A program made the position numbers and the translations under genes. A stretch of 64,000 nucleotides of DNA from positions 1 through 64,000 of the forward strand of contig JAQYUZ010000029.1 of NCBI GenBank assembly GCA_033819885.1, written 5' to 3'. This DNA comes from Microbotryomycetes sp. JL201. Its lineage: Eukaryota > Basidiomycota > Microbotryomycetes. Below are positions 23,696 to 34,740 of this stretch, piece after piece; within the stretch, counting starts at the first letter, position 1; each line of letters opens with the position of its first letter. Under the pieces are notes generated by a model. The model was given only the letters and a program-made list of their open reading frames with translations. It ran no database searches and had not been told where the DNA came from.

Positions 23696-24104
23696 CGTAT
23701 TGTTGAGTGACGATCAAACGCAAGACTGCTCACGCACGCGGGCTGCCCAGCAGTGGCAGACGGTGACGTCGTACACCGTTTGTCAAAGACTGCGATATCT
23801 CGCACTCTATGCGTCCGAGGTGCGATAGCCGCGAGCCGAGACGTCAGGCGCGGCACAGGTCAGTCGCGTGCGCGCGCGTGCGTGCGGCTCCGAGGCGATC
23901 AAAACAAAACAGGCACACACCTCCTGTTTCGCATCAAATCTTCTGATGACAAGTACATCTTGTGTAATGCAATGCAAAAGGTAGTCATCTTCTCCAATGT
24001 CTATAGCGTGGGGTATCCAGAGAGATTGAGAAACTACCATTGATTAGATAAACAATAACGATAGGCGAAAAGGTGTACAGATCGTGACTTGCGACGAGGG
24101 ACAC
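23696..24104. other. Intergenic: MPS1 promoter and transporter 3' end
   Basis: About 410 bp upstream of MPS1 and downstream of the MFS gene. It holds an alternating purine-pyrimidine stretch rich in CG and TG near 23868-23886. I see no gene. Confidence 0.6.
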
Positions 24105-26480
24105 TCAATCAAAGACGTAGGCGTTCTTTGACAAGCCACGAATCTTTTTGCCGTACTTGTACAACAGGAATGGCACAGGCACGAATAGGCACGCGAGGCC
24201 ACCGAGCAGTGACGATGCGCCGGGAGTACCCAAGCGTCGGAACACTAAAAGTGAGAAGGATCGGGATGTCAGTCAACGTGACAGTACAATGAAAAGCTTG
24301 AAATGACGCACTCTGTCCGGCGAACAGCGGGAAACCTGCACCAAGTGACGAACGTGCCACCGTGTTGATCGAGAGCGCAGATGCGGCATTGAACAAATAC
24401 GTATCGATGATGTACTGTCAAAAAACCAAGAATTGTTGTCAGCTTGACTACTCGCAAACAGCAAATAGAAGTAAGCGGACTCACGTTAAAGCAAGACAAG
24501 AAGATGAACAAGACGCAACCGCCCAAGACCAAGATGGCCAAGATGGGCGACGCAACACTGATCGAAGGGTAAGATGTCCATCCGATCCAGAAGAAGCAGA
24601 CGGCAAAGATTGGAGCGGCGTAGAACAACGGTCGCAGTCGGAACTCGGGCGGGACCATCTTGCCTTGCATTGCTTTGTGTTTGCGTGAGTATTGCGGGTT
24701 GAAACTGGAACGAGGTGACGGAATCAGCAACACGCTCAATGATGCATACCCATTGTAAAACTCACTAGAAGACGTAGATGAGTACGGCGATTGCGCCGCC
24801 ACCAGTCAATGCCAAAAAGACGAGACCAGCCTCGCCAGGGTTGAAGCCGTGTTGCTGAATGAAGATGATGGGAACAGCTTCAAACAGCAAATAAACAATG
24901 CCGTAAACAAATGACACTGATCAAGGTGAGGTTCGAGTCAGTCAGCACCCCTGTCATCGCAAATTTCAGGATAGGACTCACTGTACAGCGTGATGACGAG
25001 CAACATGGGCTCTTGGACGATAATGATGAAGGGTTTGAGGACAGTGCGCTTCAAAACGTCCGAAACGGTCTCGCGACCGGCTGTCGTTTCGAGTTGTGCG
25101 TGCCACCTGTCGTCGCCAGTCTCCTTGCGCAAGCGCTTGGCCTCTTTGTACAAGATGTACGGAACGTACGTCTCGGGCAGCAAGAACAAGATCAAGAAAA
25201 AGCAGATGCCAGCAAAGACTGGTTGCGCGCGACTTTGAATCAGCAACACCTTCCAGCAGCGAGAGCTTGTACCATGTGCACTCACTGGTCAAGATCCAGA
25301 AGATCCAGCGCCACGAGACGCCTGCAAATTCGAGGTAACCAGAGATGATGGGCGCAATGGCCGGACCGGCGAACGGCATGAGCGCAAAAATGGCCAAAGC
25401 ATCGCCACGACGATCAGCGTCCCACAAGTCGGCAATGACACCTCCAGAGCTGCACGATACGAAGGGCTTGTCATGAGTTTTCTTGAACGCCAAAAAGGCC
25501 GAGAGAATCCCGCTATGGAACTCACTTGGTCAAAGGCGCGGCAGCGAAGGTTCCGCCGAGGAAACGGAAGACGATGATCGAGCCAATATTTTTAGCTGCT
25601 CGCAAGGAAGCAGTCAGTTTCGTACAGAAAGAAGGTGAAATGTACACATTGATAACTCACACAAGGCAGCGCCAACTTGGAAACCAAGGTAAGGCAACCA
25701 CGAAACCAAGAAGACAAGTCGGCGACCGTATCGCTCAGAGAGAGGACCCCACAAAAGAGGTCCAAGGCAGTATCCTGCGACAAAGATTGAGATGAGGAGG
25801 ATGCCGACTTCCTGCGACACGTTGAAATGTGCGATAATTGACGGGATCAAATTGGAAGGCGCAGATGAGGCGAATCTGTAGCGCAGAGAGGGCAAGAAGA
25901 AGGCACATGTCAGTACGACCTGGAGCATATGGGATTCGTTGCATCTAGTCGTGGCAATGCATGCAGGTGATGCGCGGCCCGAGGATGCAAATTTGGCTAC
26001 TCGATTCGTGCGGGGCCGGTACGCGTGGGCCGCGCAACTAAATTAAACTGGCGCAACTTACGTAGCGTTGAGGACGAGCAGGCCCGCCAAGCCTGTCAAG
26101 AACCACCTGTATGCAACAGACCATGTATGCGGGTTCAAGTGCTCGCGACCCTTGATTGTGACCAAGTACGGGTCTTCTGGTTGTTGTTGTTGCGGTGTCG
26201 GCGCAGGCTTTTCGGACTTTTCGCCGCCGGCCGCCTCGACGTCACGTTCGGCCAAGGTCGAGTGCGAGCTGCTGCCTTCATGTTCCTCCTCGTGCCCTTC
26301 TTCCTCTGGGACGACGTCTACTGCTCGTGATATCGGCTTTGTGATCGGTTCACTGCCTTGCATCGTTGGCTGCGAGGCGCCATTGCGTTGTTGCGAGGTG
26401 ACGCTGCTCGAGCGGTGGCGTTCGAGCCGGTGTGCAGAGTCACGCGAGTGCTGTCGAGCGATACTTTCGCCCTCAAACAT
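24105..26480 (-). CDS. MFS transporter, DHA1 drug/polyamine:H+ antiporter type
   Basis: Plasma-membrane exporter with 12 predicted helices. After a ~120-residue hydrophilic N-terminus comes ASSAPSNLIPSIIAHF, then motif A between helices 2 and 3 (GPLSERYGRRLVF), SGGVIADLWDADRRGDALAI, APIISGYLEFAGVSWRWIFW, a charged central loop with LPETYVPYILYKEAKRLRKE, and C-terminal helices ending KKIRGLSKNAYVFD. The GPLSERYGRR and SWRWIFW motifs fit the fungal Tpo1/Flr1/benomyl-resistance group; the substrate cannot be told from sequence. About nine short introns, all with GT donors, were joined in phase. ATG 26480 begins MFEGESIARQ. It is divergent from the IF-3 gene across about 770 bp. Confidence 0.85.
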
Positions 26481-27251
26481 GATTCCGTAACAGTCTTTAA
26501 GACGGGTCGGTAGAGATGAGAGAGAGAAAAGGTTGTGCGGCAGTCGCAGTGCTTTTCCTTTTTGTTGTGGAGGCCATGCGCATCGCTCGGCGCTTTCGGC
26601 TCCGAAGTGTCGCGCCGCGCATGCGCTTATCCGCTTTATCGGAGAGACCAGTCAGCACGAGCTACTACTTGATGCACAAAGAATGCTCAAGTGAGCTCAA
26701 AAACAGATGGCTGCAAAATTGCAGCCAGCATGTATCTCTGCACCTGAGGCTGGTGGACTTCCGCTGCTTCGTATGCCCGAAAATGTCACAAGTTATGTCG
26801 AAAATGTAGCAATGAGCCAGTCTCATCGCCGCTTGCGCTGGTGTCCTTGGGCATGTGTTCGGATCATCTGCATCGGAAATCCTCTGGGTTCCGATTGAAT
26901 CCCGGTGCGACAAGGCCCGGCTGAAAAATTGACGTAAGTCGGGCTGACTTTCGCTTTCAGTCTCGTGTTCTCGGCTGTGTTAAGATGAGAAGCAGACCGA
27001 ATTTGCGCAACCTGTCGGGAATTTTTCGGGGACTTGTGCAACAATCGCTTCGTACTTTTGTGATAAGTTTGCAGCATCGGTGGCACGCAAATGGCATGCG
27101 TTTGCAGCCTTGACGGTACAATCAGGCCAACGCTGTGGGGGTGGTCGATGTTGAACACACTCGTGTCTGTTGATACGCTGTCGCCTCATGTTGCAAAATG
27201 TGGCGTGTACGAGATGAGGTCCAGCAAGTGATCACTGAAGCTTCCTGCGTC
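26481..27251. other. Divergent intergenic region, transporter/IF-3
   Basis: About 770 bp that must hold both promoters. Two TTATC (GATAA on the other strand) words occur close together near 26625-26640, possible GATA-factor sites but weak evidence. No coding frame here resembles a known protein. Confidence 0.5.
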
Positions 27252-27947
27252 ATGTTTCGCACAACGGCCGCACAAGCTGTCAAGTCAGTCAAGACCGTTC
27301 AGCTCAAATCTGTCTGTGCATGTTTTGCACGCACGCCGCTCGCTCGCCATGCTTCATCGTCCGCGGTGGCTTGGGCGCCAGCGCCGTCCACCTCATCCGG
27401 CACCCGCCGACCTCTCAAACGAGACACGGCGATCAAAGACGAACAAATTCCATACCAGCAAGTCGTTCTAGTCGATCCAGAAACGTCAGGCTTGATGGCG
27501 CCAGCTTCGTTGAGGTCAATCCTTGCTGCTCTGGATCGCACTAGGTTTTCAATCTTGCTGGTCGACGGTCAACATGATCCACCAATATGTAAAATCTTGG
27601 ACAAGAAGCAGCAATACGAGCAACAAAGGGCAAAGGACAAGGCAAAGAAACAAGCGGCGAACGCGCCAGGCGCAACGGGATCAGGTCAGGCAAAGGAAGT
27701 ACAATTGACGTGGTCTACAACGTTGCACGATTTGGGTCACAAACTGAACAAGGCCAAAGACATGTTGGCGAAAGGATCGCGCGTCACCGTCATCATCAAA
27801 GACAAGAAAGGCGCAGAACGACCAACACAGCAAGCCAAGACTCAGCTGTTTGCCAATGTTGAACAAACTTTGCAAGATCATGGACAGCTCAAGAAGCGGC
27901 CCGAGTATAAAGGCGGACAATGCATGATGGAGTTTGGGCCAAAGTAA
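27252..27947 (+). CDS. Mitochondrial translation initiation factor IF-3
   Basis: Binds the small mitochondrial ribosomal subunit and promotes initiator tRNA selection. Intronless, 231 residues from ATG 27252. The first ~50 residues are basic and hydroxylated without acidic residues (MFRTTAAQAVKSVKTVQLKS), a mitochondrial presequence. IF-3N: DTAIKDEQIPYQQVVLVDPE, then PPICKILDKKQQYEQQRAKD. IF-3C: KEVQLTWSTTLHDLGHKLNK, AKDMLAKGSRVTVIIKDKKG, then FANVEQTL. An in-frame ATG at 27198 adds 18 residues with acidic character, less suited to a presequence, so I prefer 27252. It is convergent with the RRM-MLLE gene, 143 bp apart. Confidence 0.88.
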   Translation: MFRTTAAQAVKSVKTVQLKSVCACFARTPLARHASSSAVAWAPAPSTSSGTRRPLKRDTAIKDEQIPYQQVVLVDPETSGLMAPASLRSILAALDRTRFSILLVDGQHDPPICKILDKKQQYEQQRAKDKAKKQAANAPGATGSGQAKEVQLTWSTTLHDLGHKLNKAKDMLAKGSRVTVIIKDKKGAERPTQQAKTQLFANVEQTLQDHGQLKKRPEYKGGQCMMEFGPK

Positions 27948-28090
27948 CGACCAAGAAAGAGTAGAAGCTGCAATGCAAATCTAGCACGCGGGCGAAACTG
28001 TTTCATTAACGAGTAAAAGCAAATCGGGAACAGCAAAAACGAATTTGAACGGAGAGGCTGAGCGCATTCGTATTTGTTTCGTGACCTGGA

Positions 28091-30531
28091 TCAGACCTTG
28101 CGAGCGACGTCATGCACCTTTGCTTCGAACAAGTCTGGCATGTTCGCCAGCTGAGCGAGTGCGTCCAGGTCTTCATAGTCAAGAAGCCAGATCGTGATGC
28201 GCGGCTGCGAGCGAACCCAAGTTACCAATGCGCATCCTCGTATAGCTGTACGGAAAGACTCACCGCTCCCTTGGCCACCAGCATCTTAATTTTTGGATAA
28301 ATGCGTTCACCGAGTTTTTGTTTGCACTCCTGAGCATCCAAGTCTCTGATGCCGTTCATAAAGTCGGTCGTATCTTTGCGATTGTCTTCGGGAACGGGGT
28401 CCAAGCCGAGACGCCGCAAAGTCAGCTCGTCAGCCATGATTTGCTTCGCTGGAAGTGATGCGAGTTCTTTGATCGACCTAATCTTCGCATTGATCGCTTT
28501 CAGCTGGAGCGGTCGGTCAGGCGAAGTGGACGGCGTTGTCGCAGGCGTGCCGCGCTTTTGTGAGGGGGACCACTCGTTTTGCTTGATGTCTGGAGATGTT
28601 TCCGGCGAGCCGGATACCTGAACCGGGCTAGTATTCGTCGGAGCCCAGAATGGTGGCGCCGCAGGATTCAAAGCGGCATCAGGGGACGAGTTGGGCGAAT
28701 ACGAGCTAAAGACCCCATCTGGTGCTACAGGACTGATGTCACCTGCCTTGACTTGAATCTCTCTCGTTCCAATTGACGACCAGCCGTGCGAATGAAGCTT
28801 ACGGACATTCTCATTTGCATTGTCTTCGGCGACGGTGGTATGTGTCGGCGCGTCCCCGCTTTTGGCAGGTGATGTATATCCGATGTCTTTTTCGTCTTGA
28901 GACGAATAGCCCCATCCTCCTCGTTTCGGCTCCATCTTGTCTTGCGGTTGGGAAGGCGTCAATCCCTTTCGAGCCCGTGTCTCGTTTTCTGGAGACTCGT
29001 CTCCAGAGAGTTGTACGATCCACCCGTTTGCCGCACCATTCGAAGTCTTGAAAAGCTGATCAGGCTCTGCGGCTTGACCAGCTACTTCATACGAAGTGCT
29101 TTCCCCTTTGTTCCAGCCGGGGGCCGCAAAATTTTCAGCCATCGACGTTGCGGGCGAGAAGCTGCCCCAGCCGGCGATCGTCTTTGCCTTGGATTTTGAC
29201 GCTTCTTCTTCGCCCGTTGCCAGTGTGGTATCAACCTCAGCCTGCAAAGTCGATTCGCCGTTGGGCGGACTCCAGCTTTCGGCGACACTCGTGTCACGAA
29301 CAGAAAGGTCGGATGTCTCATTTTCGACCTTGACAGAGTTCATCATGTTCGCTAGGTCCTCTGTCCCCCATCCCGCTTCCATTGCGTGTTTCGGCTTCAC
29401 TGGCTCGCGATCGGTCACTACACTTGTCGACGCGGTCCACTGCGCCACAGGATCCGTGCGAGAGGACAGATTGAAGCTCTCCTCTGCTCTAGAGCTGTCC
29501 TGGGCGTTCTGATGAGTTTGAAGTGCGTACTCGCTCAAGACCGAAGCGCGCTCTCCAACTTGGACACGCGAGGTTGCGTAACGATTTTGCGAACCGAGGA
29601 GATGCGGAGGTCTCGCGTGAGGCACGCGAAATGAAGGAGCCGCACCTGGATGAAGTGCGGCTCGAGTGGAGTAACCAGATTGCCTGTCGATGCAGACCGA
29701 GATTGTCTGACCTCCGAACTCGGAGCAGTGCAGGTCAAGTTCAGCGTCCCTGGCGTCTGTTTCATGGTAGAAAGTGACTGAGGCGCTTTGTCCAAACTTG
29801 ATGATGTTGCCTTGGACCATTTTCAGAGCGACACGTTGAACAGGCCCAAACTTGCGGCACAAGGTGAAGATCGCGCCTGGGGTGGCGTCTTCGGGCAGGG
29901 ATGAGAGCAAACGAGTTCGAGCGCGCGGTCGAGGATCATCTTGGTCAGCCGAGATTGTCAGTTGCAACATGTGGTCGGAATGAGGAAGTCTTTGGCCGTT
30001 TGCAATGGCGTAGGCTTTCTCGGCTGTACATGAGACGAATGATTATCAATGCAGCTAGAGCTCCCAGAGAGTGACCGAGCTTGCCATTGAACAGAGTATC
30101 AAATTCAACTGTGCCTTGCACGAATTCTTCCGGCGTGTTTCGGTCGATACGTACTCTGTTTAAGGCGACACATGGGTCAGTCACGTGATCGACAGGTCAT
30201 GCTCAGCGACATCGGTAATAGGGGCTTGAGTCAGCCGTGCAGACCCGTGTGCGGATTTCTGGCTTGATTGCCTACATCTGCCGAGCCAAGCTTGATTCGC
30301 GGTGTTTGATGACCGTCGTCGGTGGCACGGGCCACTGCACATACGCCGACAGCACGCGCGCGCACAACGGAGGACGGCTTACCTAAGCTTGAGACATTCT
30401 TTCAGACATTTCACGACATCTCTCTCCGTAGCAGTAGCTGGGAGATGTTTAATGTACAGTTTCGGGTCGGGCAGCACGGATCGCGAATCGTTCGAAATGG
30501 CAGCAGACGCCATCGCAGCCGGAGACGACAT
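28091..30531 (-). CDS. RNA-binding protein with two N-terminal RRMs and a C-terminal MLLE (PABC) domain
   Basis: Joined from four exons. RRM1: KLYIKHLPATATERDVVKCL then NTPEEFVQGTVEFDTLFNAE. RRM2: TRLLSSLPEDATPGAIFTLC, RKFGPVQRVALKMVQGN. A ~370-residue Ser/Pro/Gly/Trp-containing linker follows, with repeated GWG and WSP words. The last ~70 residues form an MLLE domain: QECKQKLGERIYPKIKMLVA, then after a last intron PRITIWLLDYEDLDALAQLA and FEAKVHDVARKV, matching the poly(A)-binding-protein C-terminal fold that binds PAM2 peptides. It has fewer RRMs than Pab1 (four) or Ustilago Rrm4 (three); an Rrm4-like role in mRNA transport is inference. The intron at 30024-30084 has a GC donor. The first ATG is at 30531; the upstream frame opens with TTG. 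Confidence 0.75.
30024..30084 (-). other. GC-AG intron in the RRM-MLLE gene
   Basis: The exon ends TTCAATG, the donor is gcaagctc and the acceptor tgtacag, 61 nt. The product reads DTLFN-AEKAYAIANGQ, finishing RRM1 in frame. Confidence 0.8.
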
Positions 30532-31333
30532 GGATATAGGCTCGTTCAACTTCACGTTGAACTTCAAGCTCTCGGAAGGGTGACAAGATGGCGCAAGAGG
30601 CGTGAATGAGCCGAAAGACTCTTACGACGAGGGGCCCGTGCGTCTTGTGTTTTCGTACTGCTGCTATAAATATCCGCATTGACTAGTGTAACAGGATATT
30701 TTGCTGTCATTAACATTGTGTGTGATTGATTTTGTAATTATAAACCTGGGTCCAAGCGGAAAGGGCCCTGGTGATTGACAGGCGTGTCCGTTGATGTCGC
30801 AGCAACCATCACAAATCAGTCAACGTCTTTTGAGTACTAGTGCAATCGTACTGAGCCACTTGTCAGCGTCGATGAGCCAATCATGCGGTCGACCAGTGGA
30901 AACCCTAATTTACGCTCAAATTCAATAGGCAAACTCGCTTGGTCAGATGCGCTTGTCTGGAATGCATCGAAAGAGAGAATATGCAAGGAGGCGCTGGGCG
31001 CTGCAATACAAGATGTCAACCTTTCTCGGGTTCTGGCGACACTGGTTGAATCTTGTAGAGCAATCAGTCTCGAGTGTGAGAACGCGACAAAACGAGATGG
31101 AAAGGACACGATTGCCAATGGGGAGCCTAGAAAAAAATGAATTGCGCAAATCAAAGTAGAGAAGCTACACGATGAATCCAAGAATTTGGCATGAAGCCAA
31201 AGAAACGAAAAGAAGCAGCTACAGGGTTTTGAAACGAGATTATCTTTTGTCTGTTTTTCTTGTGTATGGGCACGGCCGAGCGAGCGAGGCAAGTTCCGAG
31301 ATCAGATTGAGAGCAGAAAGATCTGAGGGCCGA
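30532..31333. other. Intergenic: RRM-MLLE promoter and secreted-protein 3' region
   Basis: About 800 bp. An open frame of about 150 codons on the minus strand (30837-31292) starts only with TTG, resembles nothing and is rejected. The region is relatively A+T-rich around 30660-30740. I see nothing else. Confidence 0.5.
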
Positions 31334-33648
31334 TCAGAAGAAGTTCAACAGGTTGCCGAGGAGCAACGACTTTGGCCACCAGATCGGGCACCAGAAGCCT
31401 GAAGGCAGCGACCAGTTAATGTTGGGCGCCCACCACCTGCACAGCTTGGGTTGCCACTGCTTCGGGGGCGTCCAGTTCTTGCTAGGAAGGCCCCAGCCTA
31501 CACGAACACACGAAGATGGTCAGCCTCGAGGATACGGGAGTCGAAATCGAGGACAGGGCTATGCCCGCAGCCCGACGCTCACCTTTGACAGGGTGCCAGC
31601 CAAAGTTAACGCCATACCACTTCCAGCCGCTGGGGCACCAATCCGGCTTCGTGTTGCCTTCGTGGTCAAAGTCCCATCCGTCGTTACCGCTGCCGTTGCA
31701 GTTCCAGCCAGGTTGAGGCCAGTTGATCGGGTGGAAGTTGAACTTGATCTTCCAGAGCGAGGGCAACTTGAACCAAATCGGGCAGCGCCACGTTGAAGGA
31801 GGGCACCACCAAGAGGCCTTGGAGTAGTCGCAATCGATAGGTTGCCAGTCGTCATTGCAGACCCAGCCCTTGGGTGGGAGCCAGCCGTGGTTCTTGCCGA
31901 ACCACTTCCAGCCAATGTTGCCCCACGGGCAGCCGTTGCCTTGGTCATCATGATCGTGACCGTCCTCGCCGGATCCATCGCAGTCCCAGTCAGGGTCCGG
32001 GTGATCACCGCCGTTGTTGTTGTCGCCACCGTCATTGCCGCAAGTCTTGTCAAGGTATGAGCACCATGAAGGGTCAAGCTGCTTCCAGAACGATGGGACC
32101 TTCCACCATGAAGGATATTGCCAGAACGAACCAGGAACTTTCGTGTGGAAAAAAAAAATCGTGTCAGGGCCAGGAACTCAAATGCTCAAAGGAGCCAATG
32201 CAGGCACTCACCCCACCATGTGGCCTTGGCGCACTCGACATCAGTCCAACCTTGAGGCGGCGCCCACTCAGGGTAAGGAATGTTCCAGCTCTCCTCAGGT
32301 TGCCATCCGTATTTGGAACCGAAGAACTTCCATTTGCCATTCGAGTCGAACAAGTTGTCGCCAGAGTAGGGGCAAGGCTTGCAGTCATAGTCGAGATCCC
32401 AACCGTCTTTACCATCGCCGCACGACTGCCAGTCCTTGGCAGGGCAACTAGTGGTATCTGGCTTGCCACACTTGTCGTCGAGGTACGAGCACCATGACGG
32501 ATCAAGCGTCTTCCAGAACGAGGGAACGACCCACCACGAAGGGTACTTCCAGAACGAGCCGGGAACTGTTAGTCGGGAAGACACGATCAGTTAACCGTCC
32601 GTTCGCGTCGCATCGAGGCAGATTCAGGAGCTCACCCCACCAGGTAGCCTTTGCGCACTCCTTGTCGTCCCAGCCTTGCGGTGGCTTCCAGTCATCATAT
32701 GGAATGTTCCAGCTCTCCTCAGGTTGCCATCCGTACTTGGAACCAAAGAACTTCCATTTGCCGTTCGAGTCGAACAAGTTGTCACCGGAGTAGGGGCAAG
32801 GCTTGCAGTCGTAGTCGACATCCCAACCGTCCTTTCCATCTCCGCACGATTGCCAGTCCTTGGGAGGAGCGTGGCACGAAGGTTGAGATTGACTGGGCTT
32901 GGGAGGCTGCGACGTAGTCGTCGGAGGCTGCTGAGTAGTCGTCGTCGTCGGAGGCTTGACAGGCGGCCACCACGAAGGAGGGTTCCAGTTGATCGGACAT
33001 TTCTTCCATGAGATTGAGACGGACCACCATGTGAACAGGTTGCACTTGTTCAAGAACTCCCAAGGCAGTTCTTGATCATCGTTGCACCAGTAGTTCTTTG
33101 GCGGGCCCCAGCCTGTTGGGCACAATACGTGTCAGTTGCTTTGAGCTGCATGCACGGAGAGGCGACGCTGGTCTGGATTATCGGCCCATGGAGAGTCGGC
33201 AGCCGAACTCACCCTTGTCCTGACCGAACCATTTCCATCCGGCAGGGTAGTGACCAGGAAGCGTGTTGCCATTGCAGTCGTAGCTGTCGAGTAGCCCCAA
33301 CAAGGTAAGCGCACGATCTTTAGGCTCATTCTTTGAACATCAGGAGGGGACTGACTCGTAACCATCGAGACCCGAGCCGGAGCACTTCCAGTAGCACGAG
33401 GGCTTTTTGTTCTGGCAGAATTTGTCAAAGGTACCTCCGAGGATACCGTTGAGCAAGCACAAAGTGCGGGGATCGTTCTTGTGGACGGAAGCGTCAACGG
33501 AGCGAGCAGCCAACGAACTGTGAACCGGGTTGACATTGCCCGGCGAGCGAACGACGCGGTGATGAGCTCGCTCGGAGTGGCTAGCTTCTGCCAGAGAAGC
33601 CGAGCCGACCAGCAAAAGCGACGCCGCGGGAAAGAGCGTGAGACGCAT
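31334..33648 (-). CDS. Secreted tryptophan-rich protein with five DGxDxD modules (family unknown)
   Basis: I do not recognise the family. Six exons give about 640 residues. The N-terminus MRLTLFPAASLLLVGSASLA is a clear signal peptide. After HRVVRSP and a Cys-containing stretch come five divergent modules. Each opens with a small Cys/Gly/Asp loop: CSGSGLDGYDYD, CGDGKDGWDVDYDC, CGDGKDGWDLDYDC, CDGSGEDGHDHDD, CNGSGNDGWDFDH. Then come GWKWFG or GKWKFFG, GW.PP..W and a Trp/Pro-rich stretch such as ATWW, PSWW or CPIWW. A Thr/Pro/Gln linker (PPTTTTTQQPPTTTSQPPKP) separates modules 1 and 2. Modules 2 and 3 are near-identical copies. Roughly one residue in ten is Trp and cysteines are paired per module, suggesting a disulphide-bonded wall or extracellular protein. 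Codon use leans to C-ending and AAG codons and the leader is CT-rich, hinting at strong expression. There is no membrane segment after the signal peptide. Confidence 0.8.
32014..32861 (-). repeat. 424-bp tandem duplication inside the secreted-protein gene
   Basis: The sequence from CCAGTCCTT at 32853-32861 recurs at 32429-32437, and similarity continues through the coding exon, the intron position and the start of the next exon (VPGSFWKYPSWW / VPGSFWQYPSWW). The two coding copies differ at only a few residues, for example DGWDVDYDC/DGWDLDYDC and PYDDWKPP/PYPEWAPP, while the intron between them has diverged and carries a T-run. The spacing is constant at 424 bp. Confidence 0.85.
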
Positions 33649-34740
33649 TGTCGGGATGGGCGATCACAAGAGTCGGGAAGAATAAGAGCGACCGACGACC
33701 TCGTAAGAGAGGCTTGTGATGCGAGTGAAAAGGAGTGTGTGTTGCGTCTGAAGGAATGTGATTGGTGATGGAAGGGTAAAGTCGGCGAGGCCGAACAATG
33801 AGAGTTGAGGAAAGAAAAGAGAAGAGGTGGTGGAGCGAGCCAGCCAGGGAACATGGGAAAAGTGGGGACCTGTCTCGGTTCCCCTGACATTCTTTTGCAT
33901 TTCAACGTGCCGAGGAGGCTAGAAGCGCCCTTTGCTCTAAAGCCAGGGGTCCTACAAGGGTTCGTCGCGCTTCTCTCGGGAGTGGCGTCGGCAGCCACGT
34001 GAGGGGGATCGCTCTCCTGTCTCAGCTGACGTGTCTCAGATCTCTAGCTTGAAGGACATGACGACGGCTGGTACCATCTACAGACCTAGTGTGGCAACTG
34101 GTGTCGAGAAGCATGGTGTGAGTTTGTCATCGATGTGCTAGTACTCAGCAAGTCTTGTCTTTGCTGCCGTCTGTGACCTCGAAAATGGCGACGAAAACGT
34201 CTGGCACCATCACGACGCAGCGTCTAGTCTGCGCCGGGCCTTTTATGCGGCCCGGGGATTAGTGTGTACAGCGGCGAACGAATGCTTTGACTGCGTTGTG
34301 AAGGCTCGACATTGATATCACTACTTTCGTCGGGGCTTTTTTCTCACATTATCTTTCTTCTCTTTTCCATGATCGCGACGGTGACCCCCACTAGCCAGTC
34401 TCGACTTGCTCGCCCTTCCGCCACCGCCCAATGGGGACGTGTCATATAGCAATCTTCTTGTCATGTCGATCGCTCGCTACCTGTGCTCTGGCTGGCGTTA
34501 ATTTAGGGCCGTTAGCTTGGCGGGACCCGCCCATGCTGTCTCACTTTTTCACCCCTGGCTCGCACTGGACTCTTTCGTAATACTTGTATGGACCAGCGAG
34601 GCCCATGTATGCAGACGTGCGAGTCTGCCTTGAGCATGCTGCAAGGTCAACTTTTTTTTTGCCCTTGTGTGATGCCCCAGAATGTTACAACAAGAAATCG
34701 GCGTAGCAAGCTGCATACACACGCGCGCGCATGCGACAAG
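33649..34740. other. Long upstream region of the secreted-protein gene
   Basis: About 1.1 kb between the secreted-protein start and the end of the TLDc gene. The ~150 bp next to the ATG are CT-rich on the coding strand, as in strongly expressed fungal genes. A perfect 7-bp inverted repeat (CCGGGCC, 8-nt loop, GGCCCGG) lies at 34234-34255 and a CCAAT word near 34428. No gene or tRNA is seen. Confidence 0.55.

Noticed and set aside
30837-31292. Minus-strand open frame of about 150 codons
   Set aside because: It opens with TTG, has no family resemblance or domain, and lies in the 3' region of the secreted-protein gene. I treat it as chance.
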